DNA from: Comamonas sp. BIGb0152
GTDB lineage: Bacteria > Pseudomonadota > Gammaproteobacteria > Burkholderiales > Burkholderiaceae_C
Reading direction: 5' to 3'
NCBI RefSeq assembly: GCF_024809975.1
Contig: NZ_JANUDY010000003.1
Coordinates: forward strand, 434,001 to 498,000
DNA length: 64,000 nt
In this document: positions 8,665 to 17,849 of the stretch, one piece after another
Layout of the letters: each line of letters starts with the position of its first letter
Position numbering within the stretch: the first letter of the stretch is position 1
The notes under the pieces: model-generated
The model's database searches: none
What the model saw: only the letters and a program-made list of their open reading frames with translations
Told to the model about the DNA's origin: nothing
Translations under genes and position numbers: made by a program

Positions 8665-9690
8665 ATGAACAACAAACAACTGCTCGCCCTGGCCGTGGTG
8701 GCCGCCTGCGCCTCTGCAGCCCAGGCCCAATCGTCTGTCACCGCCACAGGCTTGGTCGATATGTATATCGGCTCGATGAAGGCCCCCGGCGACGACGGCC
8801 GCACCTCCACCCTGGGCAGCGGTGGCATGACCACCTCCTGGTTTGGCTTCAAAGGCACCGAAGACCTGGGCGGCGGCCTGAAGGCCAGCTTTTTGCTGAC
8901 CAGCTTTATGCGCGCTGACACCGGCACGCCCGGCCGCTTCAACGGCGATATCTTCTGGTCGCGCGATGCGCTGGTATCGCTGTCGGGCGATTTCGGTGCC
9001 CTTACCCTGGGCCGCACCGTGGCACCCAACTTTGTGCCCACCATCTCGATGAACCCCTTTGGGGATTCGTTCACCTTCTCGCCGCTGGTGCTGCACCAGA
9101 ACGTGTCGCTGTTCAACAAGAGCGGCTGGCAAAAGAGCAACCCGTCGGACACCGGCTGGGGCAACCAAGTGATCTACAGCACGCCCAAAGTGGGTGGCTT
9201 CAGCGGCAACCTGCACTACCAGTTTGGTGAGCAGGCCGGCGAAGGTGGCAAGAACAACATCGGCCTGAACGCCACCTATGCCAGCGGTCCCTTGGCAGTC
9301 ACCGCCTTCTACGAAACCGTGGACCTGAGCAACCCCGTCCCCACCGTGCTGGACCAGAACTACCGCAACTGGATGGTCGGCACCAGCTATGACGCCGGTT
9401 TTGCCAAGGCCTATGCCACTTACGGCCAGACCACCGGCAAGGACACCGACAGCAAGATCAAGACCGCCAGCCTGGGCGCCACGGTACCGCTGGGCGCCAC
9501 CAGCCGCATCCTCGCCGGTTGGGCGCACAGCAAGCTGCAGGACAGCAATGCCAAGCGCGACACCGTCTCGGTTGGCTACAACTACGACTTCTCCAAGCGC
9601 ACCGATGGCTATGCCATCGTGATGTACGACAAGGTCAAGGACTTTGGCAACGGCACCAGCTTTGGCGTCGGTATCCGCCACCGCTTCTAA
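8665..9690 (+). CDS. Outer-membrane porin (Porin_4 type)
   Basis: This is a trimeric general-diffusion porin typical of Burkholderiales, 341 residues including a signal peptide (MNNKQLLALAVVAACASAAQA). The mature protein begins QSSVTATGLVDMYIGSM and shows alternating beta strands, with the family pattern WFGFKGTEDLGGGLKASFLL, the loop-3 region after LVSLSGDFGALTLGR, and the terminal GVGIRHRF ending in phenylalanine, the outer-membrane assembly signal. AAAGGA lies before the ATG. The gene is monocistronic between a sigma-54 promoter and a strong terminator, so its expression probably answers a nutrient or nitrogen-type signal. The preferred solute is unknown. Confidence 0.95.
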   Translation: MNNKQLLALAVVAACASAAQAQSSVTATGLVDMYIGSMKAPGDDGRTSTLGSGGMTTSWFGFKGTEDLGGGLKASFLLTSFMRADTGTPGRFNGDIFWSRDALVSLSGDFGALTLGRTVAPNFVPTISMNPFGDSFTFSPLVLHQNVSLFNKSGWQKSNPSDTGWGNQVIYSTPKVGGFSGNLHYQFGEQAGEGGKNNIGLNATYASGPLAVTAFYETVDLSNPVPTVLDQNYRNWMVGTSYDAGFAKAYATYGQTTGKDTDSKIKTASLGATVPLGATSRILAGWAHSKLQDSNAKRDTVSVGYNYDFSKRTDGYAIVMYDKVKDFGNGTSFGVGIRHRF

Positions 9691-9734
9691 ACCATCCGCA
9701 TAGCGACCTGTGCGGCCTTCCGGGCCCACAACGC

Positions 9735-9770
9735 AAAACGCCAGGCATGCGCGCATGCTTGGCGTTTTTT
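9735..9770 (+). terminator. Bidirectional terminator between porin and psiF-like gene
   Basis: AAAACGCCAGGCATGC pairs with GCATGCTTGGCGTTTT across a 2-base centre, with one G-U pair, and is followed by further T residues on the plus strand. The complementary strand also ends in four T residues, so the same hairpin can end the convergent psiF-like transcript. Confidence 0.85.
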
Positions 9771-9820
9771 CTTGCTGGTGCAGCAGACCCGGCGCTCGCG
9801 CACCGAATCGGACAAGGCGT

Positions 9821-10099
9821 TTACTTCTTCAGGCACTCGCTCATGAAGGCCTTGCGCTCATCGCCCTTCTTGCCCGTCGCATCGACGTTGCAGGTCTTCA
9901 TGCGTTCTTGCTGACGCTTGCGGCCGTCGGACAGGCAGCTGGACATGTAGGCCTTGCGGTCATCGCCCTTGAGCTCCTTGGTCTTGGCCTCGGTGTTGCA
10001 GGTGCCCATCAGTTGCTGCTGGGCAGTAGGGGCCTTGTCGGCGGCCAATGCAAACTGGGATGCCAGCGCGATGCTGGCCAGGACGATGAGTTTTTTCAT
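9821..10099 (-). CDS. PsiF-repeat family small exported protein
   Basis: This is a 92-residue protein with a signal peptide (MKKLIVLASIALASQFALA) followed by two copies of the PsiF repeat: one around MGTCNTEAKTKELKGDDRKA and one around MKTCNVDATGKKGDERKAFM, each ending in a SxCL motif. PsiF of Escherichia coli is induced by phosphate starvation but has no known biochemical role. The gene is convergent with the porin and separated from the YebC gene by a terminator. No Pho box was identified upstream. Confidence 0.88.
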   Translation of the reverse strand: MKKLIVLASIALASQFALAADKAPTAQQQLMGTCNTEAKTKELKGDDRKAYMSSCLSDGRKRQQERMKTCNVDATGKKGDERKAFMSECLKK

Positions 10100-10227
10100 G
10101 GAATGGGCTCTTATCTAAACTACGCCGACGACCAGCGCAAACGAATTTCTGCATATCTGGCCCTGCATGTCAATGGGCAAATGATGAAGAAGCGCAAACT
10201 GCCTACGCCGCCTTCGCGGCCGCCCAT

Positions 10228-10252
10228 AAAAAAACGGCCGCATCGGCCGTTT
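10228..10252 (-). terminator. Rho-independent terminator of the yebC-like gene
   Basis: Read on the minus strand, AAACGGCCG and CGGCCGTTT pair around a 3-base loop and are followed by a run of seven T residues. It begins about 22 bp after the stop codon of the YebC-family gene. Confidence 0.85.
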
Positions 10253-10274
10253 CGGGGTAGGTTGATGGCGGAGC

Positions 10275-10979
10275 TCAGTCCACCAGGCCCACATAGATGT
10301 TTTGCACATCGTCGTCGTTCTCCAGGCCGGCCAAAAAGGCTTGCACCTCTTCTTGTGCCTCGGCAGGCAGGCTGCCCATGCTGATAGGCGTCTTGGCCTT
10401 GTAGCCCAGTTTCGCCGACAGCACCTTGATGCCCTGCTCAGGCAAGGCCTTGCTGACGGTATCGAGGTCCGTGGGCTCGGTGATGAACAGGGTCACGCCC
10501 TCTTCTTCGCCGGGCTCAAAATCCTGCGCACCGGCTTCGATCGCGGCCAGCTCCACATCGGCGCCATTCTCAGGCTCGCCCTCGACCATGCCCACATGGT
10601 CAAAATCCCAGGCCACCGCCGTCAGCTGGCCCTTGCGGAAGCACACGCGCATATTGGGTGCCGTGCGGTTGGGGTTGTCGGTCAGGCATTCCACCATCAC
10701 CGGCACGCGGTGGGGTGCATAGCCTTCGAACAGCACGGTCGAATAGTTCACGGCATCGGCGCCAGCGCCCGAGCCCTTCTTGATCGCGCGCTCCAAGGTG
10801 TCCTTGGGCATCGATGCCTTGCGGGCGGCTTCGACGGCCATGCGCAGGCGCGAATTGCTGCCCACATCACCGCCACCCAGCCGAGCTGCCACCGTGATTT
10901 CCTTGACCAATTTGCCAAAGAGTTTTCCTTTGGCATCGGCGACCAGCGCCTTGCCCTTTGCTTTCCATTGCGCGCCCAT
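10275..10979 (-). CDS. YebC/PmpR-family protein (YeeN-like paralogue)
   Basis: This 234-residue protein belongs to the YebC/TACO1 family, whose members have been described as DNA-binding regulators and, more recently, as factors that help ribosomes through difficult sequences. The start [20 protein letters not shown] differs from canonical YebC (MAGHSKWANI-type) and fits the second, YeeN-like paralogue found in many Burkholderiales. The central part ([20 protein letters not shown], then ERAIKKGSG) and the acidic segment [20 protein letters not shown] are typical. It is followed by its own terminator and is divergent from a small membrane protein gene. Confidence 0.9.
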   Translation of the reverse strand: MGAQWKAKGKALVADAKGKLFGKLVKEITVAARLGGGDVGSNSRLRMAVEAARKASMPKDTLERAIKKGSGAGADAVNYSTVLFEGYAPHRVPVMVECLTDNPNRTAPNMRVCFRKGQLTAVAWDFDHVGMVEGEPENGADVELAAIEAGAQDFEPGEEEGVTLFITEPTDLDTVSKALPEQGIKVLSAKLGYKAKTPISMGSLPAEAQEEVQAFLAGLENDDDVQNIYVGLVD

Positions 10980-11187
10980 GGCTGCGTTTTCCTAGTTGTT
11001 GGTTGGGCAGCAACTTTCGCTGCTGGCAACAATGCCGGGCAAAGCCCAGATTGGTAGGGCAAATTTATACACCGCCGCCCAAGGCTATGCGCCGTATAAG
11101 GGGAAATTTTCCAAAAAATACCAGGCATCGCTGCGGCCCCTCGGGCCGCCTGGGCATGCCGCTGCCATTCAGGGGCACAATACCGCC

Positions 11188-11562
11188 ATGCCTTTTTTGC
11201 AGCCCCTGTGGCAGTGGACGCGCGCGCAGCGCAGGCCCTTGATGTGGAGCCTGGGCGGCCTGCTGCTGTCCTTTGTCAGCTTGGGGCTGCCCGGCTTTGC
11301 AAGCTACGCGCCTGCCGAACAGCTCTTTGTCTGGGCGGGCGACGGCGCGCTGCTGAAGGCCATCCCTGGCGACAGCCTCTGGCCCATCCTCATCTCGGCG
11401 AGCTTTTTGCAGGCTTTGCTCATCACGCCCCTGCACTGCCTGCTGCGGCGCTGGCGCCCGGCCTTGCCGCGCTGGTCCCATGTGCTGGGCGTGGCACTCG
11501 GGGTCTGGCTGATCAGCATTGTCTGCACCTGCCTGATGCTGCTGGCAGCAGTCGATGCATAA
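11188..11562 (+). CDS. Small integral membrane protein of unknown function
   Basis: This 124-residue protein is not recognised. The ATG at 11188 (MPFLQPLWQWTRAQRRPLMW) is chosen because the longer frame upstream runs through the intergenic region. It shows three hydrophobic segments (MWSLGGLLLSFVSLGLPG, LWPILISASFLQALLI and HVLGVALGVWLISIVCTCLM), with Arg-rich loops (LLRRWRPALPRW) between them that suggest cytoplasmic positioning. It is 66 bp upstream of murI on the same strand and could be co-transcribed. No function can be offered. Confidence 0.65.
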   Translation: MPFLQPLWQWTRAQRRPLMWSLGGLLLSFVSLGLPGFASYAPAEQLFVWAGDGALLKAIPGDSLWPILISASFLQALLITPLHCLLRRWRPALPRWSHVLGVALGVWLISIVCTCLMLLAAVDA

Positions 11563-11628
11563 AACCCGCAGCCTGCCTACAATCACCGCGCCCGCTCCTT
11601 TTTACAAGCTCTCACCCTGCACGCCCCC

Positions 11629-12480
11629 ATGCCCAGTCCCCTCTCCCCCATTGGTGTTTTTGACAGCGGCATCGGCGGCCTGAGCGTGCTGCAGGCGCTG
11701 CGCGATGTGCTGCCCCATGAGCAATTTGTCTACATAGCAGACAGTGGCAACGCGCCGTACGGCGAGCGTGGCGACGCCTTTGTGCAGCAGCGCAGCGCCT
11801 ACATCACCCAGCAGATGCGCGAGCACCACGACATCAAAGCCTTGGTGATTGCCTGCAACACGGCCACGGCAGCCGCCATTGAAGGCCTGCGCGAGCAGCA
11901 CCCAGGCCTGCCCATCGTCGGTGTGGAGCCGGCCTTGAAACCCGCCGCCCAGCTCAGCCAGACCCATGTAGTGGGCGTGATTGCCACCCAGGGCACCGTC
12001 AGCAGCAGCCGCTTTGCGACTTTGCAGGCGGCGCATGCCACCCAAACCCGCTTTGTGGTGCAGGCCTGCAATGGGCTGGCGCGGGCGATTGAAGACAGCA
12101 CCCGGCCCGGGCGCGATGCGGCAGCCGATGCTGCGCATATCCAGGCCCTGTGCCAGACCTATCTGGCCACCATGGGCAGTTTTGGCCCGCAGCCAGACCA
12201 GATCGACACCCTGGTGCTGGGCTGCACCCACTACATTTTTGTGGCCGATACCTTGCGCGCACTCGTTGGCGATCAGGTCAGCCTGCTAGACACCGCCACA
12301 CCGGTAGCCCGCCGCACCTACAGCCTTCTGCATGCCACCGGCATGCTGCGCAAGCCAGCGCAAGCCCCAGGCGCTGACCAGGCCTGCAGCCTGATGACCA
12401 CCGGTGAGCTGAAGGCGCTGCAGTACGCCGCTGCGCAGTGGCTGGGGCTGCCGCCGCAGCTGTGCCAGGCCGCTGATTAG
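11629..12480 (+). CDS. murI: Glutamate racemase
   Basis: MurI converts L-glutamate to D-glutamate for peptidoglycan in the cytoplasm. The 283-residue protein has the N-terminal IGVFDSGIGGLSVLQALR motif, DSGNAPYG, the first catalytic cysteine in ACNTATA (about C76) and the second in GCTHY (about C199). The length is usual for the family. The last four bases overlap the end of the convergent metallohydrolase gene. Confidence 0.96.
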   Translation: MPSPLSPIGVFDSGIGGLSVLQALRDVLPHEQFVYIADSGNAPYGERGDAFVQQRSAYITQQMREHHDIKALVIACNTATAAAIEGLREQHPGLPIVGVEPALKPAAQLSQTHVVGVIATQGTVSSSRFATLQAAHATQTRFVVQACNGLARAIEDSTRPGRDAAADAAHIQALCQTYLATMGSFGPQPDQIDTLVLGCTHYIFVADTLRALVGDQVSLLDTATPVARRTYSLLHATGMLRKPAQAPGADQACSLMTTGELKALQYAAAQWLGLPPQLCQAAD

Positions 12481-13025
12481 GCGGCGTTGTCGGCGGCCTC
12501 GCCCGCCACTTGCCACAGCCGGTGGCCGCCCTGGTCCAGCCAGGTCAGGTACAGCCGCACTTCCAGCTCTAGCTGGTGGTAGGTCGGCTCCATGTATTCG
12601 CACAGCTGGTAGAAGGCCTTGTTGTGGTCGGACTCGCGCAGGTGGGCCAGCTCATGCACGGCAATCATGCGCAAAAAGGACTCCGGCGCGTGCTTGAACA
12701 GGCTGCCAATGCGGATCTCATGGCGTGACTGGGTCTTGCCGCCATGGTTTTTACCGGTACGCACATGGATGCCCAGCGCCTGGTAGACCAGCTGCAGCTT
12801 GCTGTCATACACCACCTTGGCCAAGGCGGCGCTGTTGCGCATGTGCTCGCCCTTGAGCCCCATCACATAGGCATGCAAGGCTTTGTCCGAGCGCATCTGG
12901 TGCGGCTGCGGGTGGCGCTGCAGCAGCCACTGGCCCAGCTTGCCCGATTGCAGCAAGCTGCCGGCCTGCTGCTGCAAGCTGGCGGGGTAGGACTGCAGAT
13001 AGGGAAGCAAGACAGGGCTAGACAT
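12477..13025 (-). CDS. YgjP-like (DUF45) zinc metallohydrolase
   Basis: This 182-residue protein carries the zinc-binding signature of the YgjP/WLM-type metallopeptidases: IAVHELAHLRESDHNKAFYQ, in which the two histidines of HELAH and the later histidine of ESDHNKAF would bind zinc and the glutamate would act as base. The segment GGKTQSRHEIRIG before it fits the family. It is shorter than E. coli YgjP and has a divergent N-terminal half. The substrate of the family is not established. It converges on murI with a 4-base overlap. Confidence 0.85.
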   Translation of the reverse strand: MSSPVLLPYLQSYPASLQQQAGSLLQSGKLGQWLLQRHPQPHQMRSDKALHAYVMGLKGEHMRNSAALAKVVYDSKLQLVYQALGIHVRTGKNHGGKTQSRHEIRIGSLFKHAPESFLRMIAVHELAHLRESDHNKAFYQLCEYMEPTYHQLELEVRLYLTWLDQGGHRLWQVAGEAADNAA

Positions 13026-13111
13026 GGACAGACCAACAACAAAGGCAGCACAGCGGCTGCCTTGGGATTACAAACAGGCGCTGCGCCCTAGCAGGCGCAG
13101 GCCATCATGGC

Positions 13112-13741
13112 TCAATGCAAATGGCGTGGGCGGCGTCCGCCGCTGCCATGGCCGCCACCTGGGCCACCGGTGCCGCGCGGGGGCTTGCCGATCTCCAGCG
13201 AATCAACCAGGGCATCAAAGCGCTGGCTGAACAGCTTGTCGATCTCGCCCACCACACCGACGAGTTCGCCCGCATCAAAATGGCGCTCCATCGTGCTCAC
13301 AACATCCTGCACCAGCATGTCACGCTGCACCTGCATGATGGCCGCAGGCGTCGGGCCCACAAACAGCATCATGAAGTCGTCGCGCGACTCGGCGCTGCGG
13401 TCCTGCTCTTCGTCGTCGAACTCGGCATCGTAGAAGGTGACCTCAATGGCCGAGCCCTGGTCGGCCAGCTCGTTGAGGTTCATGCACATGTCATCGAGCG
13501 ACTGGCGGAAATCATCGTCACCGCGCACCGTCCAGCACATCTGCAGCATATGGTCCTTGGGCTCGAACAAAATGCCTGGCTCTTCGTCGTAGGCGCTCTC
13601 GGAGCCATCGACCAGCGACTTGGCGCCCGCATAGGCCCACAGCGGCTTCAAGGCTTCTTGCAACTGGTCAAAGCCGACATCGGCACGCAGCTGCACTTGT
13701 CCGTGGACATGGATCTCAAAGGGTGGGTTGTAACTGGGCAT
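13112..13741 (-). CDS. Conserved hypothetical protein with Gly/His-rich tail (DUF6806-like)
   Basis: This 209-residue acidic cytoplasmic protein begins at the ATG at 13741 (MPSYNPPFEIHVHGQVQLRA). I recall similar proteins in Comamonadaceae annotated as DUF6806, but could not check this. The sequence has no signal peptide or membrane segment, and many acidic residues (FYDAEFDDEEQDRSAESRDD). It ends in a flexible tail GGPGGGHGSGGRRPRHLH that could bind metal or nucleic acid; that is speculation. The frame is open for 36 codons upstream of the chosen start. Confidence 0.72.
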   Translation of the reverse strand: MPSYNPPFEIHVHGQVQLRADVGFDQLQEALKPLWAYAGAKSLVDGSESAYDEEPGILFEPKDHMLQMCWTVRGDDDFRQSLDDMCMNLNELADQGSAIEVTFYDAEFDDEEQDRSAESRDDFMMLFVGPTPAAIMQVQRDMLVQDVVSTMERHFDAGELVGVVGEIDKLFSQRFDALVDSLEIGKPPRGTGGPGGGHGSGGRRPRHLH

Positions 13742-13958
13742 GTTCTGTACCTTCCTAAATGGGGGCTGCTCGCCTGTGCTTGCAACCCCACGCCTGATGA
13801 CACGGCACGCCGCATCGCCTCCACAAGGCGCCAACACCCGCCTGCACATTCATCATCTGCAAGGGCCGGTGCCAGCGACTCTCCATGCGCCACCCACCCG
13901 AGCGGCGCAGTATCCACAATATCGGACATTGTGCCCGGTTTGTCGACCACAGACGAAG

Positions 13959-13985
13959 AAAAAGCCAGCAGGATGCCTGCTGGCT
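13959..13985 (-). terminator. Rho-independent terminator, minus strand (distal of a pair)
   Basis: On the minus strand AGCCAGCAGG and CCTGCTGGCT pair perfectly around a 3-base loop and are followed by TTTTTC. It lies about 100 bp beyond another minus-strand terminator and 218 bp upstream of the start of the next minus-strand gene. Confidence 0.75.
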
Positions 13986-14086
13986 GGCGCATGGTCTCGT
14001 CGCCGGTGCCGGCCAGGATCCCCAAACCATTCTCCTTGCTGCCAGCTTCCCGATGGGGGCTGCGCAGCACCTGTGGCGCGGGCAAT

Positions 14087-14126
14087 AAAAAACAACGGTT
14101 TGCAGTGTTTTTCTGCGAAACCGTTG
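14087..14126 (-). terminator. Rho-independent terminator of the repeat surface protein gene
   Basis: On the minus strand CAACGGTTTCGCAG pairs with CTGCAAACCGTTG, with one bulged base, and is followed by TTTTTTATTG. It stands 115 bp after the stop codon of the 1202-residue protein gene. Confidence 0.8.
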
Positions 14127-14240
14127 CTCTGTAATGCATGGCGCCTGGGCATTTTAACAGTTCCGCCCCAAGACCAGGTTTTGCAGGGTCAGCGGCCACC
14201 GCTGCTGCCCTGGGCAAGCCAGCGGTGGGGGCTATGGCCT

Positions 14241-17200
14241 TCAGTCGCCGGCCTGCACCATCTCGCCGCTCGGGTCGGTCACCCGCACCACGGTGATCGT
14301 GGGGGCATCCACTGCGTCGCCCACAATGCCGGTGCTGGCGCCGTAGAAGCCGGCCACGAACCGGAACGCGGGCAAGCCGGAAGACGCACTGCAGCGGTAG
14401 TTGAACTGGCGCAGCACTTCGGCGACACACACATAGCCCGAGTCGGTATCGATCACCGAGTTCTGATCGCGTGTCTGGAAGCGCAGGATGCGGCTTGGCA
14501 TTGCAGCACTGGACGACAGCACCACCCAGGATCCGCGCAGCGCTTGGGCCGAGCCCTTGTTCACCCCATAGTAGAAGCGTTCGATCTGCACGGACTGCTC
14601 ACCAGGGAAGGCAATCGTCCCGATCGATGGCGCTGTGAAGTGGATCGACTTGGCCAGGCCGGCATCGGCCTTGAACCTAGCAATCGCAGCCGGGCCACCA
14701 AAGTAGCGCCCGCCCTGGTACTGCACGGCTGGCAGATCAGGGGTGTTGGGCTCCGGCGTGGTAGATGCATCGTGCGCGCCCAACAGGCTGTGGAAGCTAG
14801 CTTGGCCACTGCTCTCGTAGTTGTATACCGACATGAAGAGCATATGGTCCTCGTTGTTGGTCGGTTTTTGCAGCTCGATGGAGATGCCCCGACCAGGCCT
14901 GCCCGTCAGCTCATTGCCCACCACCCAGGTACCCGACTCTGGTGCATAGCCCGGTGCGTAGTAGCTGGTGCGCACATTCTGGTTGTCCTGCCGGGTGTAG
15001 GCCGCCCGTGCCACGCGGAAGCCCACCAGGCGCAGGGCCTCGCCACCGCCTTCACGCACGGTACCGCTCAGCTGGTCCACACCCCGGTGCAGGGTCAGCG
15101 CGATCACCGCACCACTGCTGGTCGCGTTCAACCGGTTGCCCGAGCAGTTAAACACCAGACCGCTGCCACCGTAGCTGCACTGGGCTACCACGTTGCCGCT
15201 CAAGGTGCCGCCAAAACCGTATACCGTCGTGGCCACCGTCGCGGGATAAGGCCAGGCCACTGCCAGGTCACTGCTCATCGCGACCTGCGCACTGCTGCCG
15301 ATATCGGCCCACCAGCTGCGCACCGGCTGGTGGTTGCTGTTGAACTCGACCATGGCCCAGCGGTCGACAAACGCGGGGTCGGAAAACACACCGGCAGGCG
15401 TGCCTTCGTAGTCGTAGCGCTGCATGGCCTTGGCCGTTTCGCCAGGGAACTGGATGGTTCCGGTGCTGCGGCTGGTGAACGTGATCACCACATTGCCGGG
15501 GCTTCCCGCCTCATGGCCATCACGCGCTTCGCTGCCGAAGAAGCGCCCGCCTTCGTAGAAGTACAGCGGCGCCGTGAGCTTGTTGTCCACCAGGGTGCCC
15601 AGCGCCGTGTGGAAGGTAGGCGCACCGGATTCACGGTAGTTGTAGACCTGCATGAACAAGACCCCGTCCTGGATGTCGATGCCCATGCCCCGCCCTGGCT
15701 CGCCATTGAGCTCCTCAGTGATGATCCAGGTGCCGCTCTGGGCGGCGATCCGGCCGACCGGCAGCTCGCCATTGGGGTCCGAGGTCTTGGTCACCTGGCG
15801 CGTGCTGCTACCGGTGTTGCCTGCTTCGTCGGTCTGCGAGGCGGTCACCGTCACGGAGCCCTTGGGCAAGGCACTTACCTGCATGCCAGGCGCTGTCCAG
15901 GAGCCATTGACGCAGGCCACCGTCACGCGCACCGCGCCGACACTCACCGTCACCGCACCGTCACCGCTGGTGCAGGTGCCCGCCGGGCTGTAGGCGTCCT
16001 GGTTAGAGACGTCGATGGTCGGGGCCGTGGTGATCGAGACCGCGGGGGCCGTTGTGTCCTTGACCGTGTTGAGCGAGCCGGAGATGACCGCGCCAGCCAC
16101 CGTTTGCGAGGCTTTCACCAGCACCGTGCCATCGGGCAGGCTGCGCACATCCACACCGCTCAGCGACCAGTTGCCGCCGCTGCAAGCTACCGTGCTGCTG
16201 ACGCTGCCAATGGCGACCGTCACCGTGCCTCCCGTGGCACTGCAGGTGCCGGAGACACCGCTGTAGCTGCCCTGGTTGCCGTTGTTGATCCGGGGAGCCA
16301 GGCTCACCGTGACCGCCGCGGCCGTGCTTTCCTTGCTGGTGGCGCGGGTGGCGCTGCCGGTATTGCCGGCCGCGTCAGTCTGCATTGCGCTCACCGTGAC
16401 CGCGCCTGCAGGCAGGCCACTGACATCCATGCCCGAGGCCGACCAGATACCGCTGCTGCACACCGGCGAAGGCACTGCAGCCACGCTGCCCACGCGCACA
16501 GTGACCGCCACTCCGCTCTCGGAGCAGCTGCCCGTCACGCCGTAGGCCGATTGGTTGGCCGCGTTGATCACCGGCGCCGAGGTGATGGCCACCGAGGGCG
16601 CTGTCGCATCCTTGCCAGTGACCTGGCTGCCCGAACCCGTTTGGCCGCCTACCGTCTGCGATGCCGTAACCGTGACCATGCCATCAGGCAGTCCGCTCAC
16701 ATTGATACCCGAGGCCGACCAGCTGCCGCCACCGCATACCGCAGAAGCTGGCACCGAGCCCAGCATGATGGCGACCGCTTCCCCATTGGCCGAGCAGCTG
16801 CCGGAGACCGTGTAAGTGCCCTGGTTGGCCGCGTTGATTGCAGGTGCTGCAGAGACCGTCACCACCGGGGGCGGTACCGAGCCTGAACTCTTGGTGGTTG
16901 TCTGGCTCGCGGACGCCGTCACCGAGGATGCGGTCTGGGTGGCCGTGAGGGTCACCGTGCCATCCGGCAAACCTTGGGCGTTCACGCTGCCGCTAAAACT
17001 GCCAGCCTGCGTGCAAGGCAGAGACTGGCTCACACCTGCTGGGCTGGAAGTGATGCCCACATTGCCGCTGCCGGCACTGCAGCTGCCGCTGACAGGTACC
17101 GCTGTCTGGTTGCCCGCGGTGATCAGTGGCAAGGGGTTGAGGGTGACGGTCGGTTTGCAATCAGGCATTGAGGCAGTGGAGTTGCCGACGACCACCGAGG

Positions 17201-17849
17201 CGCTGAGCAACGGAAGGGTCAGCGCCTTGGCCACCAGCTCAATGCGCAGCGCCGTCACACTCATCGACGTGGCGTTTTGGCTTTGCTCATTGGTGTAGAG
17301 CTTGACGCCCACCTCTGTGCCCAAGGTGGGCAGGCCGATCGTCAGATTGACCAGCCCGTTGACTGTCGCACTCACACCGTTGAGCGCTCCTGTCCCGCCG
17401 AGGATTTCGGCATCGCCCGAACCTTGCGGCACGCCGTTGACGCAAGCCATGCGTGCTTCAGAGCTGATGGTATTGGCACCCAGCGCCAAACCTGCCAGGG
17501 TGAGGTTCAGCCCATTGACCGAGGTATTGGACACCACACTGTTTTGCGCCAGCGTGCTCTTGGTGGAGGAATTAATGACACCGGTACCCACACTCAGGAT
17601 CCCGGCACTGACGCCGACGTTGGCAACGGAGGCGGGGGTGTTGAAATCCGGTGGTGCACTTTTCTGCCCTGTATCGGCGGCCGGGATATCCAGTCCCACG
17701 CCGACCACATCGGCAGTGACAGACAGGCCATAGGCCCGGCCCGTTCCGGAGGACGCCGCCCAGGCGGAAACGCTGCAGACAAGGGCCATGCTGGCAAGCC
17801 CCCCATACAGCAGACGACGGATGGCTCTCTGTGCACCAAGCGGTTTCAT
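14241..17849 (-). CDS. Large exported repeat protein with five Ig-like modules and a duplicated C-terminal domain
   Basis: This 1202-residue protein has a signal peptide (RRLLYGGLASMALVCSVSAWA) and an N-terminal domain of about 190 residues that resembles the choice-of-anchor P group (GRAYGLSVTADVVG, with ILSVGTGVINSSTK). Five modules of about 90 residues follow (about 233-693), each with two cysteines in the same places. The C-terminal half holds two related beta-rich domains (about 700-950 and 968-1202) sharing SGTW, RG-x-x-I, LFM-x-VYNY, SFH or TFH, and IAFPGE or IQFPGE. No LPXTG motif, autotransporter barrel or type I secretion repeat was seen, so how it reaches the surface is unclear. 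AAGGAG stands seven bases before the ATG. Adhesion or envelope roles are possible but unproven. Confidence 0.9.
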   Translation of the reverse strand: MKPLGAQRAIRRLLYGGLASMALVCSVSAWAASSGTGRAYGLSVTADVVGVGLDIPAADTGQKSAPPDFNTPASVANVGVSAGILSVGTGVINSSTKSTLAQNSVVSNTSVNGLNLTLAGLALGANTISSEARMACVNGVPQGSGDAEILGGTGALNGVSATVNGLVNLTIGLPTLGTEVGVKLYTNEQSQNATSMSVTALRIELVAKALTLPLLSASVVVGNSTASMPDCKPTVTLNPLPLITAGNQTAVPVSGSCSAGSGNVGITSSPAGVSQSLPCTQAGSFSGSVNAQGLPDGTVTLTATQTASSVTASASQTTTKSSGSVPPPVVTVSAAPAINAANQGTYTVSGSCSANGEAVAIMLGSVPASAVCGGGSWSASGINVSGLPDGMVTVTASQTVGGQTGSGSQVTGKDATAPSVAITSAPVINAANQSAYGVTGSCSESGVAVTVRVGSVAAVPSPVCSSGIWSASGMDVSGLPAGAVTVSAMQTDAAGNTGSATRATSKESTAAAVTVSLAPRINNGNQGSYSGVSGTCSATGGTVTVAIGSVSSTVACSGGNWSLSGVDVRSLPDGTVLVKASQTVAGAVISGSLNTVKDTTAPAVSITTAPTIDVSNQDAYSPAGTCTSGDGAVTVSVGAVRVTVACVNGSWTAPGMQVSALPKGSVTVTASQTDEAGNTGSSTRQVTKTSDPNGELPVGRIAAQSGTWIITEELNGEPGRGMGIDIQDGVLFMQVYNYRESGAPTFHTALGTLVDNKLTAPLYFYEGGRFFGSEARDGHEAGSPGNVVITFTSRSTGTIQFPGETAKAMQRYDYEGTPAGVFSDPAFVDRWAMVEFNSNHQPVRSWWADIGSSAQVAMSSDLAVAWPYPATVATTVYGFGGTLSGNVVAQCSYGGSGLVFNCSGNRLNATSSGAVIALTLHRGVDQLSGTVREGGGEALRLVGFRVARAAYTRQDNQNVRTSYYAPGYAPESGTWVVGNELTGRPGRGISIELQKPTNNEDHMLFMSVYNYESSGQASFHSLLGAHDASTTPEPNTPDLPAVQYQGGRYFGGPAAIARFKADAGLAKSIHFTAPSIGTIAFPGEQSVQIERFYYGVNKGSAQALRGSWVVLSSSAAMPSRILRFQTRDQNSVIDTDSGYVCVAEVLRQFNYRCSASSGLPAFRFVAGFYGASTGIVGDAVDAPTITVVRVTDPSGEMVQAGD
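15771..17153 (-). repeat. Five tandem Ig-like modules in the exported protein gene
   Basis: The modules share V-x-I or V-x-V, then INAANQ or a variant, SGSCS or SGTCS, VACSGG or similar, SWSASG, LP-D-G-x-VTV-x-A-SQT and a short Lys/Thr linker such as GKDATAPS or VKDTTAPA. Each has one cysteine in the first third and one in the middle, which suggests one disulfide per module and fits a periplasmic or surface location. Confidence 0.85.

Noticed and set aside
13740..16886. A 1048-codon open frame on the plus strand
   Set aside because: It lies entirely antisense to the exported repeat protein gene and neighbours, and its translation is rich in His, Arg and Ala with no domain. It is a by-product of high GC and codon bias on the other strand.
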